A stretch of 16,526 nt of DNA from Rickettsiales bacterium. GTDB taxonomy: Bacteria; Pseudomonadota; Alphaproteobacteria; TMED127. The DNA lies in assembly GCA_002690875.1 (NCBI GenBank), contig NZGH01000003.1, positions 1 through 16,526 of the forward strand, in the 5' to 3' direction. The notes under the pieces are model-generated. The model did no database searches. It worked only from the letters and a program-made list of their open reading frames with translations, and was not told the DNA's origin. Below, piece by piece: positions 1 through 8,865 of this stretch; within the stretch, counting starts at the first letter, position 1, and each line of letters starts with the position of its first letter. Position numbers and translations under genes: made by a program.

Positions 1-84
1 AGTATTTTTTTAATATTAGATTAAAGCTTAATTAATTTAATATTCAATTGCTCAACTGATATTTTTTTGCTTTACATAATAATA

Positions 85-1299
85 ATGATTGAGTATCTCA
101 AAAACAAGAAGATAAGAGGATGGTGTTATTTTGATTTTGGAATTTCTTGTTATCCTACTTTAGTTCTTACTTTTTTTTATGGAGCCTTTTACGCGAAGAG
201 AATTGCAGTTTCTCCAGAGATTGGAACAAGTAACTGGGGTTTTTCAATATCGATAGCTAGTATTTTGAGTTTTTTACTTTTTTCTATAATTTTGGTTCAG
301 GGAAAAAACTTTTTTGGAAATTTGAAAACAAGATTTTTTGGCTGGTTTTTTTTAATTCTAATCGTATCAACTGCATCTTTATATTTTTTTGACGAAAGTT
401 CTAATGAGTTTTATCCTCTTTTAGTTATAATGGTTTCTCTCATTAGTTTTGAGGTGATTAATCTTTTCTACAACCTTAGTCTTCATAAAATAGCACTAAA
501 AAATAAGGAGGGACAAATCTCAAATCTTGGTTGGGCATCTGGCTACTTTGGTGGATTATGTTCATTAGCCATAATTTTTCTTTTACTAGAACTTACTAAA
601 TCTAATGATTACAAGCTTTTTGATGTATCCGTATTTTTATTAATTGGTCCTTTCGTGGCTTTGTGGACAATAATTTTTGGATATTCGCACATTAAAAATT
701 TTATAAATGAAAAATTTGTAATTCCGAATATTGTTGATTTTTTAAAAGCTGTTCGAGAAAGTAAAATCACACCTTTCTTAGTTAGCTATTTTTTTTTTAA
801 TAATGCTGTAATAAGTATTTTTGCTTTTGCGAGTATGTTTGCTTCTTTCCTATTTGAATTTTCAGAGTCCCAAATTCTTTTTCTTGGAGTATTTATTAAT
901 TTATCGGGAATTATTGGATGTTTAATTCTAGGAAGATATGAGGATAAAATCGGTTCAGAAAAAACAGTTTTAGTCTGTATCTTAGGTCTTTTTCTATCAA
1001 CAATATTTTTATATTTTACAAAAAAATATGAAATTTTTTGGCTACTAGCTTTATTAATTGGATTTTTTATAGGCCCCATACAAGCGAGTAGTAGAAGTGT
1101 AATAGTAAAAAAAATAAGATCTGGTGATCAGCTCTCAGCATTTTGTAGTTTTGCAATGTTTGGAAATATTTGTGCTATTCTTGGACCTTTTTTAGTAGGT
1201 CTAATAATAGATTATAGCGGTAATATTCGGTATGGACTTTTGGTTATTCCTATGTTTTTTTTGTGTTCATTAATTCCTTTTAAAAAAATTAGTGTTTGA
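85..1299 (+). CDS. UMF1-family MFS transporter (Atg22-like)
   Basis: Predicted inner-membrane major facilitator transporter of the UMF1 (Atg22-like) type; the substrate is unknown. The 404-residue protein is almost entirely hydrophobic helices with short charged loops. Family-like features are an N-terminal GW followed by a YFDFG segment (residues 12-19; usually YDWANS), a GYFGG segment at 153-157, a GRYEDKIG loop at 283-290 matching the MFS loop after a transmembrane helix, and GPIQASSRS at 330-338, close to the GGxQAxSRS signature of the family. I chose the ATG at 85; the frame opens with a TTG at 67 but that adds only a short hydrophobic tail. No clear Shine-Dalgarno precedes either. Its stop lies inside the end of purH on the other strand (11-base overlap). 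Family assignment is fairly secure; role is not. Confidence 0.8.
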   Translation: MIEYLKNKKIRGWCYFDFGISCYPTLVLTFFYGAFYAKRIAVSPEIGTSNWGFSISIASILSFLLFSIILVQGKNFFGNLKTRFFGWFFLILIVSTASLYFFDESSNEFYPLLVIMVSLISFEVINLFYNLSLHKIALKNKEGQISNLGWASGYFGGLCSLAIIFLLLELTKSNDYKLFDVSVFLLIGPFVALWTIIFGYSHIKNFINEKFVIPNIVDFLKAVRESKITPFLVSYFFFNNAVISIFAFASMFASFLFEFSESQILFLGVFINLSGIIGCLILGRYEDKIGSEKTVLVCILGLFLSTIFLYFTKKYEIFWLLALLIGFFIGPIQASSRSVIVKKIRSGDQLSAFCSFAMFGNICAILGPFLVGLIIDYSGNIRYGLLVIPMFFLCSLIPFKKISV

Positions 1300-2830
1300 A
1301 ATGTCTAGTCCCAGTGAAGACCATTGGTATATTATTTTTTTCTGCCTCCTGTATGACTTTCTCATCATTGAGTGAACCACCTGGTTGAATAATCCCAGAA
1401 ACATTGTTTTTTGAACATAATTTAACAATATCTGGAAAAGGAAAAAACCCATCTGAGGCTAATATAGCCTTAGTTTTTGGAAAATTTTTTTTCATTTGCT
1501 CTAAAGCCTGCCTTGCAGATGCAAGCCTATTAGTTTGTCCAACACCAATTCCTAATGTAGTAAGATTCTTAGTCAACACTATTGCATTCGAATTAATATA
1601 TTTAGCAACAACAAAACCAAAAATCATATCTTCAAGGTATTTTTTACCAACTTTTTCTTTTGTCTTAATGAAAATATCATCTCTTGATAATTGTAATTGA
1701 TCTTTTTCTTGAACAAGCAAGAAGTTTCTTGTGGATTTAAGCGAAAGCTTTTTTTTTTCCTTAGTAGATGAATACTTTATAAGTATCAAATTTTTTTTAT
1801 GAGTCAAAAGCTTTAACGCCTCATCGTCAAAACTGGGTGCAACAACAACTTCTGTAAACAATTTAAGAATTTCTTTAGCTGCAGATTTCGATAAAGGTTT
1901 GTTAAAGGCAATAATTCCTCCAAAGGCGCTTATTGGATCGCATTGAAGTGCATTTTTATAAGCTAATGCTTGATTGTTATTCAATGACACTCCACATGGA
2001 TTACCATGTTTAAGAATAACACAAGATGAAACGTTAAATTGCTCAGCTAATTCCATAGCTATTTCTAGGTCATAAATATTATTATAGGATAATTCTTTTC
2101 CTGAGATTTTTTTAATTTTATTTTTTCCAAACGAAAATAAAGACGCTTTTTGGTGCGGGTTTTCTCCATATCTTAATATTTTTTCTCTTTTTAACGGAAT
2201 GGAAGAGTGAGTAATGCCCAAGAGTTCATCTTCTTGTAAAAACCAGTTAGCAATTAAGCTGTCATAGTAAGCAGTTTGACAAAAGGCGAACCTAGCTAAC
2301 TCTTTTCGTGTGTTTAGACTTATATAGTTGTTGTTCAGCTCAGCTTCTTCAATAAAGGTTTTATATTGTTCAGGTGAGGTAAGAACAGCAGTGCTTTCAT
2401 AATTTTTTGCAGCACCTCTGATCATTGATGGTCCACCAATATCTATGTTTTCAATACATTCAGATTTAATTGCATCTCTATTATTAGAAATTTTTTCAAA
2501 AGGATAAAGATTGACAACAACAAGATCAATAGACGTAATCTTTAGCTTTTTTAATTGTTTTAGGTGAGAAGGATTATCTTTCTTAGCAAGAATCCCCGCA
2601 TGAACGAGTGGATGCAGAGTTTTTACTCTCCCGTCAAGAATTTCTTTAAAACTTGTAAAAGAAGCTATTTCTAAAAGCTTTAACTTGGAAAACTTCTTTT
2701 TTAAAAAATTATATGTACCTCCAGTAGATAGAACAGTAATATCAAATTTTAAAAAATACTTTCCAATTTGTTCCAACAAAGCTTTATCAGACACCGAAAC
2801 AATAGCTTTACTTATTTTAATTTTTGACAT
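1289..2830 (-). CDS. purH: PurH: bifunctional AICAR formyltransferase / IMP cyclohydrolase
   Basis: Catalyses the last two steps of de novo purine synthesis in the cytoplasm: formylation of AICAR by 10-formyl-THF, then ring closure to IMP. The 513 residues are full length for the family. The N-terminal MGS-like cyclohydrolase domain shows STGGT (35-39), DGRVKTLHP (66-74) and IDIGGPSMIRGAAKN (129-143). The transformylase half shows RYGENPHQ (220-227), KHGNPCG (274-280, containing the catalytic Lys-His pair) and CDPISAFGG (297-305), and the protein ends with the usual GTRHFKH. The ATG lies inside the last codons of the upstream dehydratase gene (14-base overlap), so purH is probably translated from the same message, possibly by coupling. 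Its 3' end overlaps the converging transporter gene. It carries an in-frame run of ten A near codons 355-358. Confidence 0.97.
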   Translation of the reverse strand: MSKIKISKAIVSVSDKALLEQIGKYFLKFDITVLSTGGTYNFLKKKFSKLKLLEIASFTSFKEILDGRVKTLHPLVHAGILAKKDNPSHLKQLKKLKITSIDLVVVNLYPFEKISNNRDAIKSECIENIDIGGPSMIRGAAKNYESTAVLTSPEQYKTFIEEAELNNNYISLNTRKELARFAFCQTAYYDSLIANWFLQEDELLGITHSSIPLKREKILRYGENPHQKASLFSFGKNKIKKISGKELSYNNIYDLEIAMELAEQFNVSSCVILKHGNPCGVSLNNNQALAYKNALQCDPISAFGGIIAFNKPLSKSAAKEILKLFTEVVVAPSFDDEALKLLTHKKNLILIKYSSTKEKKKLSLKSTRNFLLVQEKDQLQLSRDDIFIKTKEKVGKKYLEDMIFGFVVAKYINSNAIVLTKNLTTLGIGVGQTNRLASARQALEQMKKNFPKTKAILASDGFFPFPDIVKLCSKNNVSGIIQPGGSLNDEKVIQEAEKNNIPMVFTGTRHFKH

Positions 2831-4634
2831 CTACTTTGTATTCAGGAAGCATTTTTTTAAATTTATCAATAGCTCTCTTAGATTCATTTTTTTGAATGTA
2901 TGATATTAAACTATTGTAGTCTGATGTGTCTACATTGTAAATTTTATCGGTGGTAGACATTATACCTTCAACATTTGTTTTTGTAATTTTTTCCTCATTA
3001 AAAAAAAGTTGTTCAGACAGTTTCTCACCTTTCCTAAGGCCAGTATAAGTAATTTTTATTTCATTCTCTTTTTGTCCAAGAAGATTAATCATGCTTTTAG
3101 CTAAATCTTTAATAAAGATTGGCTTTCCCATTTCAAGAATAAATATTTCTCCATTTTTTTTTGTTTTTAATTGAGATGATATTAGCACTAGTTCTACCGC
3201 TTCCCTAATAGTCATAAAATAACGAGTAACTTTTGGGTCAGTAATAGTAATTGGGCCCCCTTGTTTTATCTGTTCTTGAAAAAGTGGTACAACTGATCCA
3301 GTAGAACCAAGAACATTTCCAAATCTCACAATTATAAATTTAGTTGAATTGGATGATAAAGAAAAATTCTGTATATATTTTTCACAAAGTCTTTTTGATG
3401 CTCCCATAATATTTGAGGGGTATACAGCTTTATCAGTAGAAATAAAAACAAATTTAGGAACATTGAGAGATTTACAAATTTCACAAAGTTTAAAAGTAGC
3501 AAGAAAATTTGTTTTAAGAGCTTCCATTGGATCTTCTTCAACGAAAGTAATATGTTTTAGAGCAGCCGCGTGAAAAACAACATCAGGTTTAAAACTTTTA
3601 ATTATAGAATTAATTTTTTCAAAGTCTCTTATATCAGCTAGGATTGGTGAGAGGTTTCCCTTTAGATTTTGAATTACTTTGTATAATGCAAATTCATTCT
3701 CTTCTATTAGAATTAACTTTTTAGGTTTCAATAAACTAATTTGTCTACATATTTCACTTCCAATGCTACCTCCTGCGCCTGTTACTATTATAACTTTATT
3801 GGATATATCTTTTAGTAATTTCGGATTATGTACTTTCTGCTTCCTACCAAGTACATCTTCAATTGCAATTGGGTTGGTAACAAACTTATCCTTAGAATTA
3901 ATATTTGAAAGTTTAGGGAGTACCCCTAGTGCTAAACCGTTTTTTTTTGCAAATACATATAATTTTTCAACTGACTCAGGTTTAATCGATTGATCTGTAA
4001 TTATTATTTTTTGTGGAACAAGTTTTTTTTTTCGTAAATCTTTATCAAATAAATCAATATCAGCTATCGAGGCTAAAATTGGAACATTATGTATTCTTCG
4101 TCCAATACTTGATAGTTTATCACCAATGATACCAATTACACTATAAGGGGAGTTCTTTTGATTTTTTGTTAGCCTAATAAAGCTCTCAGAGGAATTGCTA
4201 TCTCCGACAACTAAAACTGGTATTCGCTTGATAATATCCTTTGTAATCTTATCTTTTAAGAATCTATAAAAAATTCTTGGTCCCGTAACACCAAAAAGAG
4301 AAACAATAAAAAGTAACACAGGAAATGAACGGGGAATATTTTCTAATCTAAAAATCAAAAAAAAAGATAAAATAATGATTAATGTAGAGATAGTGATGCT
4401 TTTGAAAATTGACACAATTTCATGCATTGATGCATATCTCCAAATTCCATGATATAATCCAAAATAGTGTAATAAAAAAATATTTGTAGCAGCATACAAA
4501 AGACAAAAACTCCAAAGAGAATTCATTAAGATTATAGACAGGTTCAAATCTAATCTTAAAAGAAGAGCTATAAAAAAAGATAAACAAAAAATCAAAAAAT
4601 CATGAAATATAGTTATAAAAATCTTTTTATTCAT
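2817..4634 (-). CDS. Long-type UDP-HexNAc 4,6-dehydratase (WbpM/CapD/PglF family)
   Basis: Membrane-bound nucleotide-sugar dehydratase that converts UDP-GlcNAc to a 4-keto-6-deoxy intermediate, the first step toward sugars such as QuiNAc, FucNAc or bacillosamine. The 605 residues hold about four N-terminal membrane helices (roughly 7-27, 35-57, 80-96, 104-118), a Rossmann-like domain starting near VLVVGDS (140-146), and a C-terminal SDR domain with TGAGGSIGSE (285-294) for NAD(P). The active-site segment STDKAV (399-404) is followed by M410 and K414, so Met replaces the usual SDR Tyr. This Ser-Met-Lys arrangement is known for long WbpM-type enzymes and is not a defect. The start overlaps the stop of the upstream transferase gene by 8 bases, and the stop lies within purH. 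Which epimer it makes and the final sugar cannot be told from sequence. Confidence 0.93.
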   Translation of the reverse strand: MNKKIFITIFHDFLIFCLSFFIALLLRLDLNLSIILMNSLWSFCLLYAATNIFLLHYFGLYHGIWRYASMHEIVSIFKSITISTLIIILSFFLIFRLENIPRSFPVLLFIVSLFGVTGPRIFYRFLKDKITKDIIKRIPVLVVGDSNSSESFIRLTKNQKNSPYSVIGIIGDKLSSIGRRIHNVPILASIADIDLFDKDLRKKKLVPQKIIITDQSIKPESVEKLYVFAKKNGLALGVLPKLSNINSKDKFVTNPIAIEDVLGRKQKVHNPKLLKDISNKVIIVTGAGGSIGSEICRQISLLKPKKLILIEENEFALYKVIQNLKGNLSPILADIRDFEKINSIIKSFKPDVVFHAAALKHITFVEEDPMEALKTNFLATFKLCEICKSLNVPKFVFISTDKAVYPSNIMGASKRLCEKYIQNFSLSSNSTKFIIVRFGNVLGSTGSVVPLFQEQIKQGGPITITDPKVTRYFMTIREAVELVLISSQLKTKKNGEIFILEMGKPIFIKDLAKSMINLLGQKENEIKITYTGLRKGEKLSEQLFFNEEKITKTNVEGIMSTTDKIYNVDTSDYNSLISYIQKNESKRAIDKFKKMLPEYKVDVKN

Positions 4635-5655
4635 TTTTAGATCTAGCTGAAAAATATATTAAAGATAAAATTGTAATAAATAATGCTATTAAAAAAGAAA
4701 CTAAATGGTATTTGAGAGAAACAAGAGAAATAAAGATTAGAAATATAAAAAGTAATAAAACTTTTTTCAAGACATATTTGTGAGAGTATCCTTTTCTTAT
4801 CATTCTTTGATAAAAATGATCACTATGAGCAATAAATAAATTTCTATTTTTTATAAGTCGAATAAATAGGGTTATTGTTGAATCCAAAATGAAATACAAA
4901 AGAATAATCAATATTGAAAATAGAGGCTCTTGTTTTAACAAAGATTCGATCAATACAAAACCTGCAATATATCCACAAGGGATTGACCCAGAGTCACCTA
5001 AAAATATTTTTGCAGATGGCTTGTTGTGTCTGAAAAAAGAAAGAAAAGTAGAAAAGATTACCAAGCTTAGAAATTGAAAATTTTGATCAAAGTAGTTCAT
5101 TAATGAAAAAAAATTAATAGTTAAAGCTAAAAAAATCATCTGTAACGAAGTTAAACCATCCATACCATCCATAAAATTGAATAAGTTAATTAACCAAAGC
5201 CAAGATAAAATAATGAGCAATGTTAGTGAATAAAATAGTAGTGACTCATTTAGATTGAGTTCTTTTGTTATATCAGAGTTACCTAAAAAAGATACTATAT
5301 CGCCTTTCATATAATAAACTGAAATAATAACACATAAAGAATGTACAATTAATCTAAATGTTGCAGGCAAACTTTTAATATCATCGATAAGAGAAACAAG
5401 AAAAAGAAAAAAAATTGATAGCAAAAAAACTAGCCATTTTGTATTAATACTGTTTTCAATGTAAAAATATAATGAAATTGATATAATTATTGCTGGCATT
5501 AAAATTATTCCGCCTCCTTTAGGCATTGACTTTTCATGATTACTTCTACTTGAAGGATGATCTAACAGGGAATTCTTTTTAAGAAAAGGTATGATCTTTT
5601 TTAATGCGGAAAAGCAAAAAAAATATAATATAAACGGAATAATTATTTTAACCAT
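4627..5655 (-). CDS. Polyprenyl-phosphate HexNAc-1-phosphate transferase (WecA/WbpL-like, GT4)
   Basis: Polytopic inner-membrane enzyme of the PNPT superfamily that transfers a HexNAc-1-phosphate from a UDP-sugar to undecaprenyl phosphate, starting lipid-linked glycan assembly. Seen in 342 residues of mostly membrane helices: the N-terminal loop with HPSSRSNHEKSMPKGGG (33-49), the Mg-binding Asp pair SLIDD (88-92), the catalytic NFMDGMDGL (160-168), FLGDSGS (218-224) and the sugar-recognition loop AHSDHFYQR (276-284). The last resembles the HRSHLYQR loop of WbpL more than the MraY version, and the absence of MraY lipid II context argues against peptidoglycan synthesis. It lies directly upstream of the WbpM-type gene, as WbpL-type transferases often do, suggesting that it uses the sugar that enzyme initiates. 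Only 35 bases separate its start from the divergent dehydrogenase. Confidence 0.92.
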   Translation of the reverse strand: MVKIIIPFILYFFCFSALKKIIPFLKKNSLLDHPSSRSNHEKSMPKGGGIILMPAIIISISLYFYIENSINTKWLVFLLSIFFLFLVSLIDDIKSLPATFRLIVHSLCVIISVYYMKGDIVSFLGNSDITKELNLNESLLFYSLTLLIILSWLWLINLFNFMDGMDGLTSLQMIFLALTINFFSLMNYFDQNFQFLSLVIFSTFLSFFRHNKPSAKIFLGDSGSIPCGYIAGFVLIESLLKQEPLFSILIILLYFILDSTITLFIRLIKNRNLFIAHSDHFYQRMIRKGYSHKYVLKKVLLLFIFLIFISLVSLKYHLVSFLIALFITILSLIYFSARSKNE

Positions 5656-5690
5656 ATTTTGAATCTAATAATAATGATTAAGTTTTACCT

Positions 5691-6947
5691 ATGAAAGAAA
5701 AAAAAATTGCAATTTTAGGTTTAGGTTACGTTGGACTTCCATTAGCTTTACAACTATCTCTTTCATACAATGTAATAGGTTATGATGTAGATAATATCAG
5801 AATTAAAGAACTTAGAAAAGGTATAGATAAAACACTTGAAGTATCAGAGTCACTTCTTAAAAAACAACAAAAAAGTAATCTTTTCTTTTCTGACAATTTC
5901 AAAGATATTTCGAATTGTAATTTCTATATTGCTACTGTTCCAACACCAATAGATGAAAAAAAAAAACCAGATTTTTTTGCTTTAAAAAAGGTATGTGAAA
6001 CAATAGGAAAGCTTTTGTCATACGGGGATACAGTTGTTTTTGAGAGCACAGTTTATCCAGGGGCTACTGAAGAAATTTGTGCACCTATACTAGAAAAATT
6101 TTCAAAAAATCTCAGATCAGGAAAAGATTTTTTTTTAGGTTATTCACCAGAAAGAGTAAACCCAGGTGATAAAGTTCATACAATTGACAAAATAAATAAA
6201 GTAGTTTCTGGTCAAACTCAAAAGGTAGAAAAAGATCTTTTAGAAATCTACTCCAATTTAACTAATGGTGAGGTTTATTTAGCTAAAAGTATCAAGGTTG
6301 CAGAAGCTTCAAAAGTAATTGAAAATGCACAAAGAGATATAAATATCGCTTTTATAAATGAGGTAGCAAAAATATGTACAAAAATAAATATCAGTTCATA
6401 TGATGTTTTAGAGGCGTCACTAACAAAGTGGAATTTTTTAAATTTTGAACCAGGTCTGGTTGGTGGTCATTGTATTGGAGTTGATCCTTATTATCTAGCA
6501 GAAAAAGCAAAAAACTTAAATGTAAGTCCTGAGGTAATTTTATCAGGAAGAAATACAAATGATAATATGGTTAAGTTTATTGGTATGGAGATAGTGAAAC
6601 GATTACCATCTAATTCTTCTTGTTTATTTTTAGGAGTAACATTTAAAGAAAACGTTCCAGATCTAAGAAATTCAAAAAGCCTTGAATTAATGAATTACCT
6701 AGAAAAAAAAAACCTTAAAATTACATATTACGATCCATTTATAAATAAATTAAAGGATTTTAAAGGTTTAAGAAATAAAAATTTAACAAAAAAAAAGTTT
6801 GATGGGATCGTTTTATCAGTTCCTCATAAAAAAATATTATTAAATTTTGAGCAGAACTTTTTGTCTCTTTTAAAAAAAGAAGGTGTTCTATTTGATGTAA
6901 AAGGCAAATTTAGGAATAAAAAAATAACCAATTATTGGTCGCTTTAA
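5691..6947 (+). CDS. UDP-N-acetylhexosamine 6-dehydrogenase (WbpO/TviB/CapL-like)
   Basis: Cytoplasmic NAD-dependent enzyme of the UDP-glucose/GDP-mannose dehydrogenase family that oxidises C6 of a UDP-sugar twice to give a UDP-uronic acid. The 418 residues show the N-terminal NAD site LGLGYVGLPLA (9-19), VPTPID (83-88), ESTVYPG (118-124), SPERVNPGD (152-160), EASKVIEN (205-212, with the conserved Lys and Asn) and GGHCIGVDPYY (258-268) carrying the catalytic C261; DLRNSKS (324-330) follows in the C-terminal domain. The SPERVNPGD and VVSGQT segments are characteristic of the TviB/WbpO/CapL branch, so UDP-GalNAc or UDP-GlcNAc is a more likely substrate than UDP-glucose; that is inference. All catalytic positions are intact. 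The gene includes an in-frame run of 11 A at 5956-5966. It ends 3 bases from the converging heparinase gene. Confidence 0.93.
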   Translation: MKEKKIAILGLGYVGLPLALQLSLSYNVIGYDVDNIRIKELRKGIDKTLEVSESLLKKQQKSNLFFSDNFKDISNCNFYIATVPTPIDEKKKPDFFALKKVCETIGKLLSYGDTVVFESTVYPGATEEICAPILEKFSKNLRSGKDFFLGYSPERVNPGDKVHTIDKINKVVSGQTQKVEKDLLEIYSNLTNGEVYLAKSIKVAEASKVIENAQRDINIAFINEVAKICTKINISSYDVLEASLTKWNFLNFEPGLVGGHCIGVDPYYLAEKAKNLNVSPEVILSGRNTNDNMVKFIGMEIVKRLPSNSSCLFLGVTFKENVPDLRNSKSLELMNYLEKKNLKITYYDPFINKLKDFKGLRNKNLTKKKFDGIVLSVPHKKILLNFEQNFLSLLKKEGVLFDVKGKFRNKKITNYWSL

Positions 6948-6950
6948 AAC

Positions 6951-8564
6951 CTACCTTATTAACCTAAACATCCACTTAATTTTTTTTTCTGGAACGAGAT
7001 TTTCAGAAATAAGTATGTGATTATTTTTTTGGATAGTTTGTTTTGTTCCTAAATAAATACCTTCACTAAGTTTTATTTTTGCTTCAGAGCAAATAAACTC
7101 CCATGCAAAATTATTTTTAAGTTGTAAAAATACTTTTTTTTTACTTGTTGTTACATTTAATTTAACATCTGGGTGAATGTGGAATCTTATGATCATTTTT
7201 TTTGGTATATTGACAAAGTTTTTGGCGGGCTTTGAAATATAATCTTGACCCCTTATTATAAGTTTCTCAGGGTCTATGTGAATTTTTCTATTATGGATAA
7301 CTCCAAATATTTCTTTATAACCAGAGTGCGCTGAATTAATCCAATAGCAATTTTTATCAAATAAAAGCTCTGACCAGACTTTTGCAATTCTTGTATTAGT
7401 ATCCTTCTGATAAAAAATATCTGAGGAATTAATATCATCAATACTTACAGTGCTATGAGCTGCTGTTGATCTCATTGCTTCAATCCATTTTTTATCATTC
7501 ACAAATGGAGACCCGCTATTTACAACTAATTTTTCTCCAAAATGAGAGAATTCAAAAGATAATGAGCCTGCGTGTGTTTTCTCCTTAGGTGGACTTCCAC
7601 AATCCATAATAAACGTAAGTTTATTATATGATATTCTTTTAAAGCATGCTTGATTAAGAGTTGATGGTACTCTTAATCTGGTATTAGCTCTTTTAATGAC
7701 TTCATTTAGTTGATTGTTATCAATGAAGTTAAACTCATTAAAAATTGCTAATTCGCTATTATTTATTTTGAAAAATTTTAAAATCATTCCCATTTTGGAT
7801 ATTATTTCATTAAGAGTTTTAGGAATAGAGCATCCTGACAACCCCAAATAGTTTTTAATATCGATTAGACTTTTTAAAAAGAAAAGATGCTTACTAGGAG
7901 ATCTTGAAAAATGCATCCCATCATCAAGAATTTCTTCGGCAACGATTTGATTAAGAATTTTCAAACCTAATTTTAATTTTGATCTCATATTTGTAAAACA
8001 TAGTGATGAAACTATGATTGCTTTTGGAATAAAAATTCTGTCGTCACTTTTAATTACAACTTCTAGAGAAGTTACCAAGTGTATGGCTTGTTTATTCAAG
8101 GATTTTGCAAAAGTTTTTTGAAAATATTCATCTGCAGTTTCGTAAAAAAAAGAAATATTTCCAAGGAGATTACAAATTCTTTTTGACAAGATTATCAAAT
8201 CCCAGCTTTGGGGATCCCATTTATTATGAAGCTCAATCCACTGCGAAATATTTCTTCTTAAAAATATACGTGCTTTATTTGTTCCTAAACCCTTTACGTC
8301 GTGAATCCATTGAAAACTTTGTAAATTTTGGTTCCATAGATTGCTAGCTTTATTTTTTTTCCAGGTATTTAGGTCAAATGGATTAGTTTCATTATGAAAA
8401 CTTAAAAAACCTTCAGTGATTTTTCTTCCGTTATCAGAGTTTCCTGTCCACAAATTTTGTGGAGTAAAAAATATATCTGCGTTTGCACTTTTTTCCAAAA
8501 ACAGATTATAAAAAGGGTTTTTAAATCTAAAGATTGAGTTAATTGTTTTTAAAAGACGATACAT
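6951..8564 (-). CDS. Heparinase II/III-like protein (predicted polysaccharide lyase)
   Basis: Predicted member of the heparinase II/III family, which cleave uronate-containing polysaccharides by beta-elimination. The 537 residues show an alpha-helical N-terminal half (with the segment PFDLNTW at 62-68 and GLGTNKAR at 92-99) followed by a beta-rich C-terminal part with HAGSLSFEFS (331-340) and RSTAAHSTVSIDD (365-377), the hallmark His-containing motifs of this family; HIHPD is at 462-466. I see no clear signal peptide, so export is uncertain and a cytoplasmic or atypically exported enzyme is possible. It lies 9 bases downstream of rsmB on the same strand, as seen in many Alphaproteobacteria, and converges with a UDP-HexNAc dehydrogenase gene. 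The substrate of this chromosomal alphaproteobacterial type is unknown to me. The family call is firm; lyase activity is inferred. Confidence 0.9.
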   Translation of the reverse strand: MYRLLKTINSIFRFKNPFYNLFLEKSANADIFFTPQNLWTGNSDNGRKITEGFLSFHNETNPFDLNTWKKNKASNLWNQNLQSFQWIHDVKGLGTNKARIFLRRNISQWIELHNKWDPQSWDLIILSKRICNLLGNISFFYETADEYFQKTFAKSLNKQAIHLVTSLEVVIKSDDRIFIPKAIIVSSLCFTNMRSKLKLGLKILNQIVAEEILDDGMHFSRSPSKHLFFLKSLIDIKNYLGLSGCSIPKTLNEIISKMGMILKFFKINNSELAIFNEFNFIDNNQLNEVIKRANTRLRVPSTLNQACFKRISYNKLTFIMDCGSPPKEKTHAGSLSFEFSHFGEKLVVNSGSPFVNDKKWIEAMRSTAAHSTVSIDDINSSDIFYQKDTNTRIAKVWSELLFDKNCYWINSAHSGYKEIFGVIHNRKIHIDPEKLIIRGQDYISKPAKNFVNIPKKMIIRFHIHPDVKLNVTTSKKKVFLQLKNNFAWEFICSEAKIKLSEGIYLGTKQTIQKNNHILISENLVPEKKIKWMFRLIR

Positions 8565-8573
8565 TTATAATTC

Positions 8574-8840
8574 TTAATAATTTTTTTTAAGACAAGCAAT
8601 AAAAAACCCGTCTATACCTCCACTTTCGCCTATAAAGTCTGGGGTTACAAAATAATGCGGTAGATTATTATTTACTATTCCAAATGATTTAATTGAATTA
8701 AAACAATTGATAAGGGAAAAATTTTCAAAATTTTGAAGAAAGGTTCTAATCTGTTCCTCACCTTCACTGTATACTATGGAACAAACGCAATAAATTAAGT
8801 GACCTCCACCTTTTAATAGTTTAGACGCCCTCTCTAACAT
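8574..8840 (-). CDS. rsmB: RsmB, downstream part carrying the catalytic cysteine motif
   Basis: This is the C-terminal end of the same methyltransferase, in another frame from the preceding part. From the first in-frame ATG it has 88 residues, but the homologous reading continues upstream of that ATG to the A run, through KKNINDLKTKQKLM. It shows LLKGGGHLIYCVCS (residues 8-21), motif VI of the family; the C-x-C-S segment provides the nucleophilic cysteine (C375 in E. coli RsmB). The end, GGIDGFFIACL, matches the family C-terminus. Alone it lacks the SAM-binding loop, so it should not be active unless the full protein is made. Both halves look undegraded apart from the single frame change, which argues for a very recent mutation, an error or frame recovery. 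Confidence 0.85.
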   Translation of the reverse strand: MLERASKLLKGGGHLIYCVCSIVYSEGEEQIRTFLQNFENFSLINCFNSIKSFGIVNNNLPHYFVTPDFIGESGGIDGFFIACLKKNY

Positions 8841-8865
8841 TAATTTTTGCTTTGTTTTTAAATCA

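Noticed and set aside
67..84. TTG start at 67 for the UMF1 transporter.
   Set aside because: It adds six residues with no ribosome-binding site; the ATG at 85 gives the usual polar start before the first membrane helix.
1280..1310. T/A-rich stretch at the transporter-purH junction as a bidirectional terminator.
   Set aside because: I see no stable GC-containing hairpin; runs of A and T are everywhere in this window.
1404..1700. Open frame of 98 codons on the + strand within purH.
   Set aside because: It is antisense to conserved PurH sequence and has no family features.
3679..3993. Open frame of 104 codons on the + strand within the dehydratase gene.
   Set aside because: It is a mirror of the conserved NAD-binding region of the real gene, with no motif of its own.
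3332..4634. Dehydratase inactive because the SDR catalytic Tyr is Met.
   Set aside because: A Ser-Met-Lys arrangement is the known state of long WbpM-type enzymes, and the other motifs are intact.
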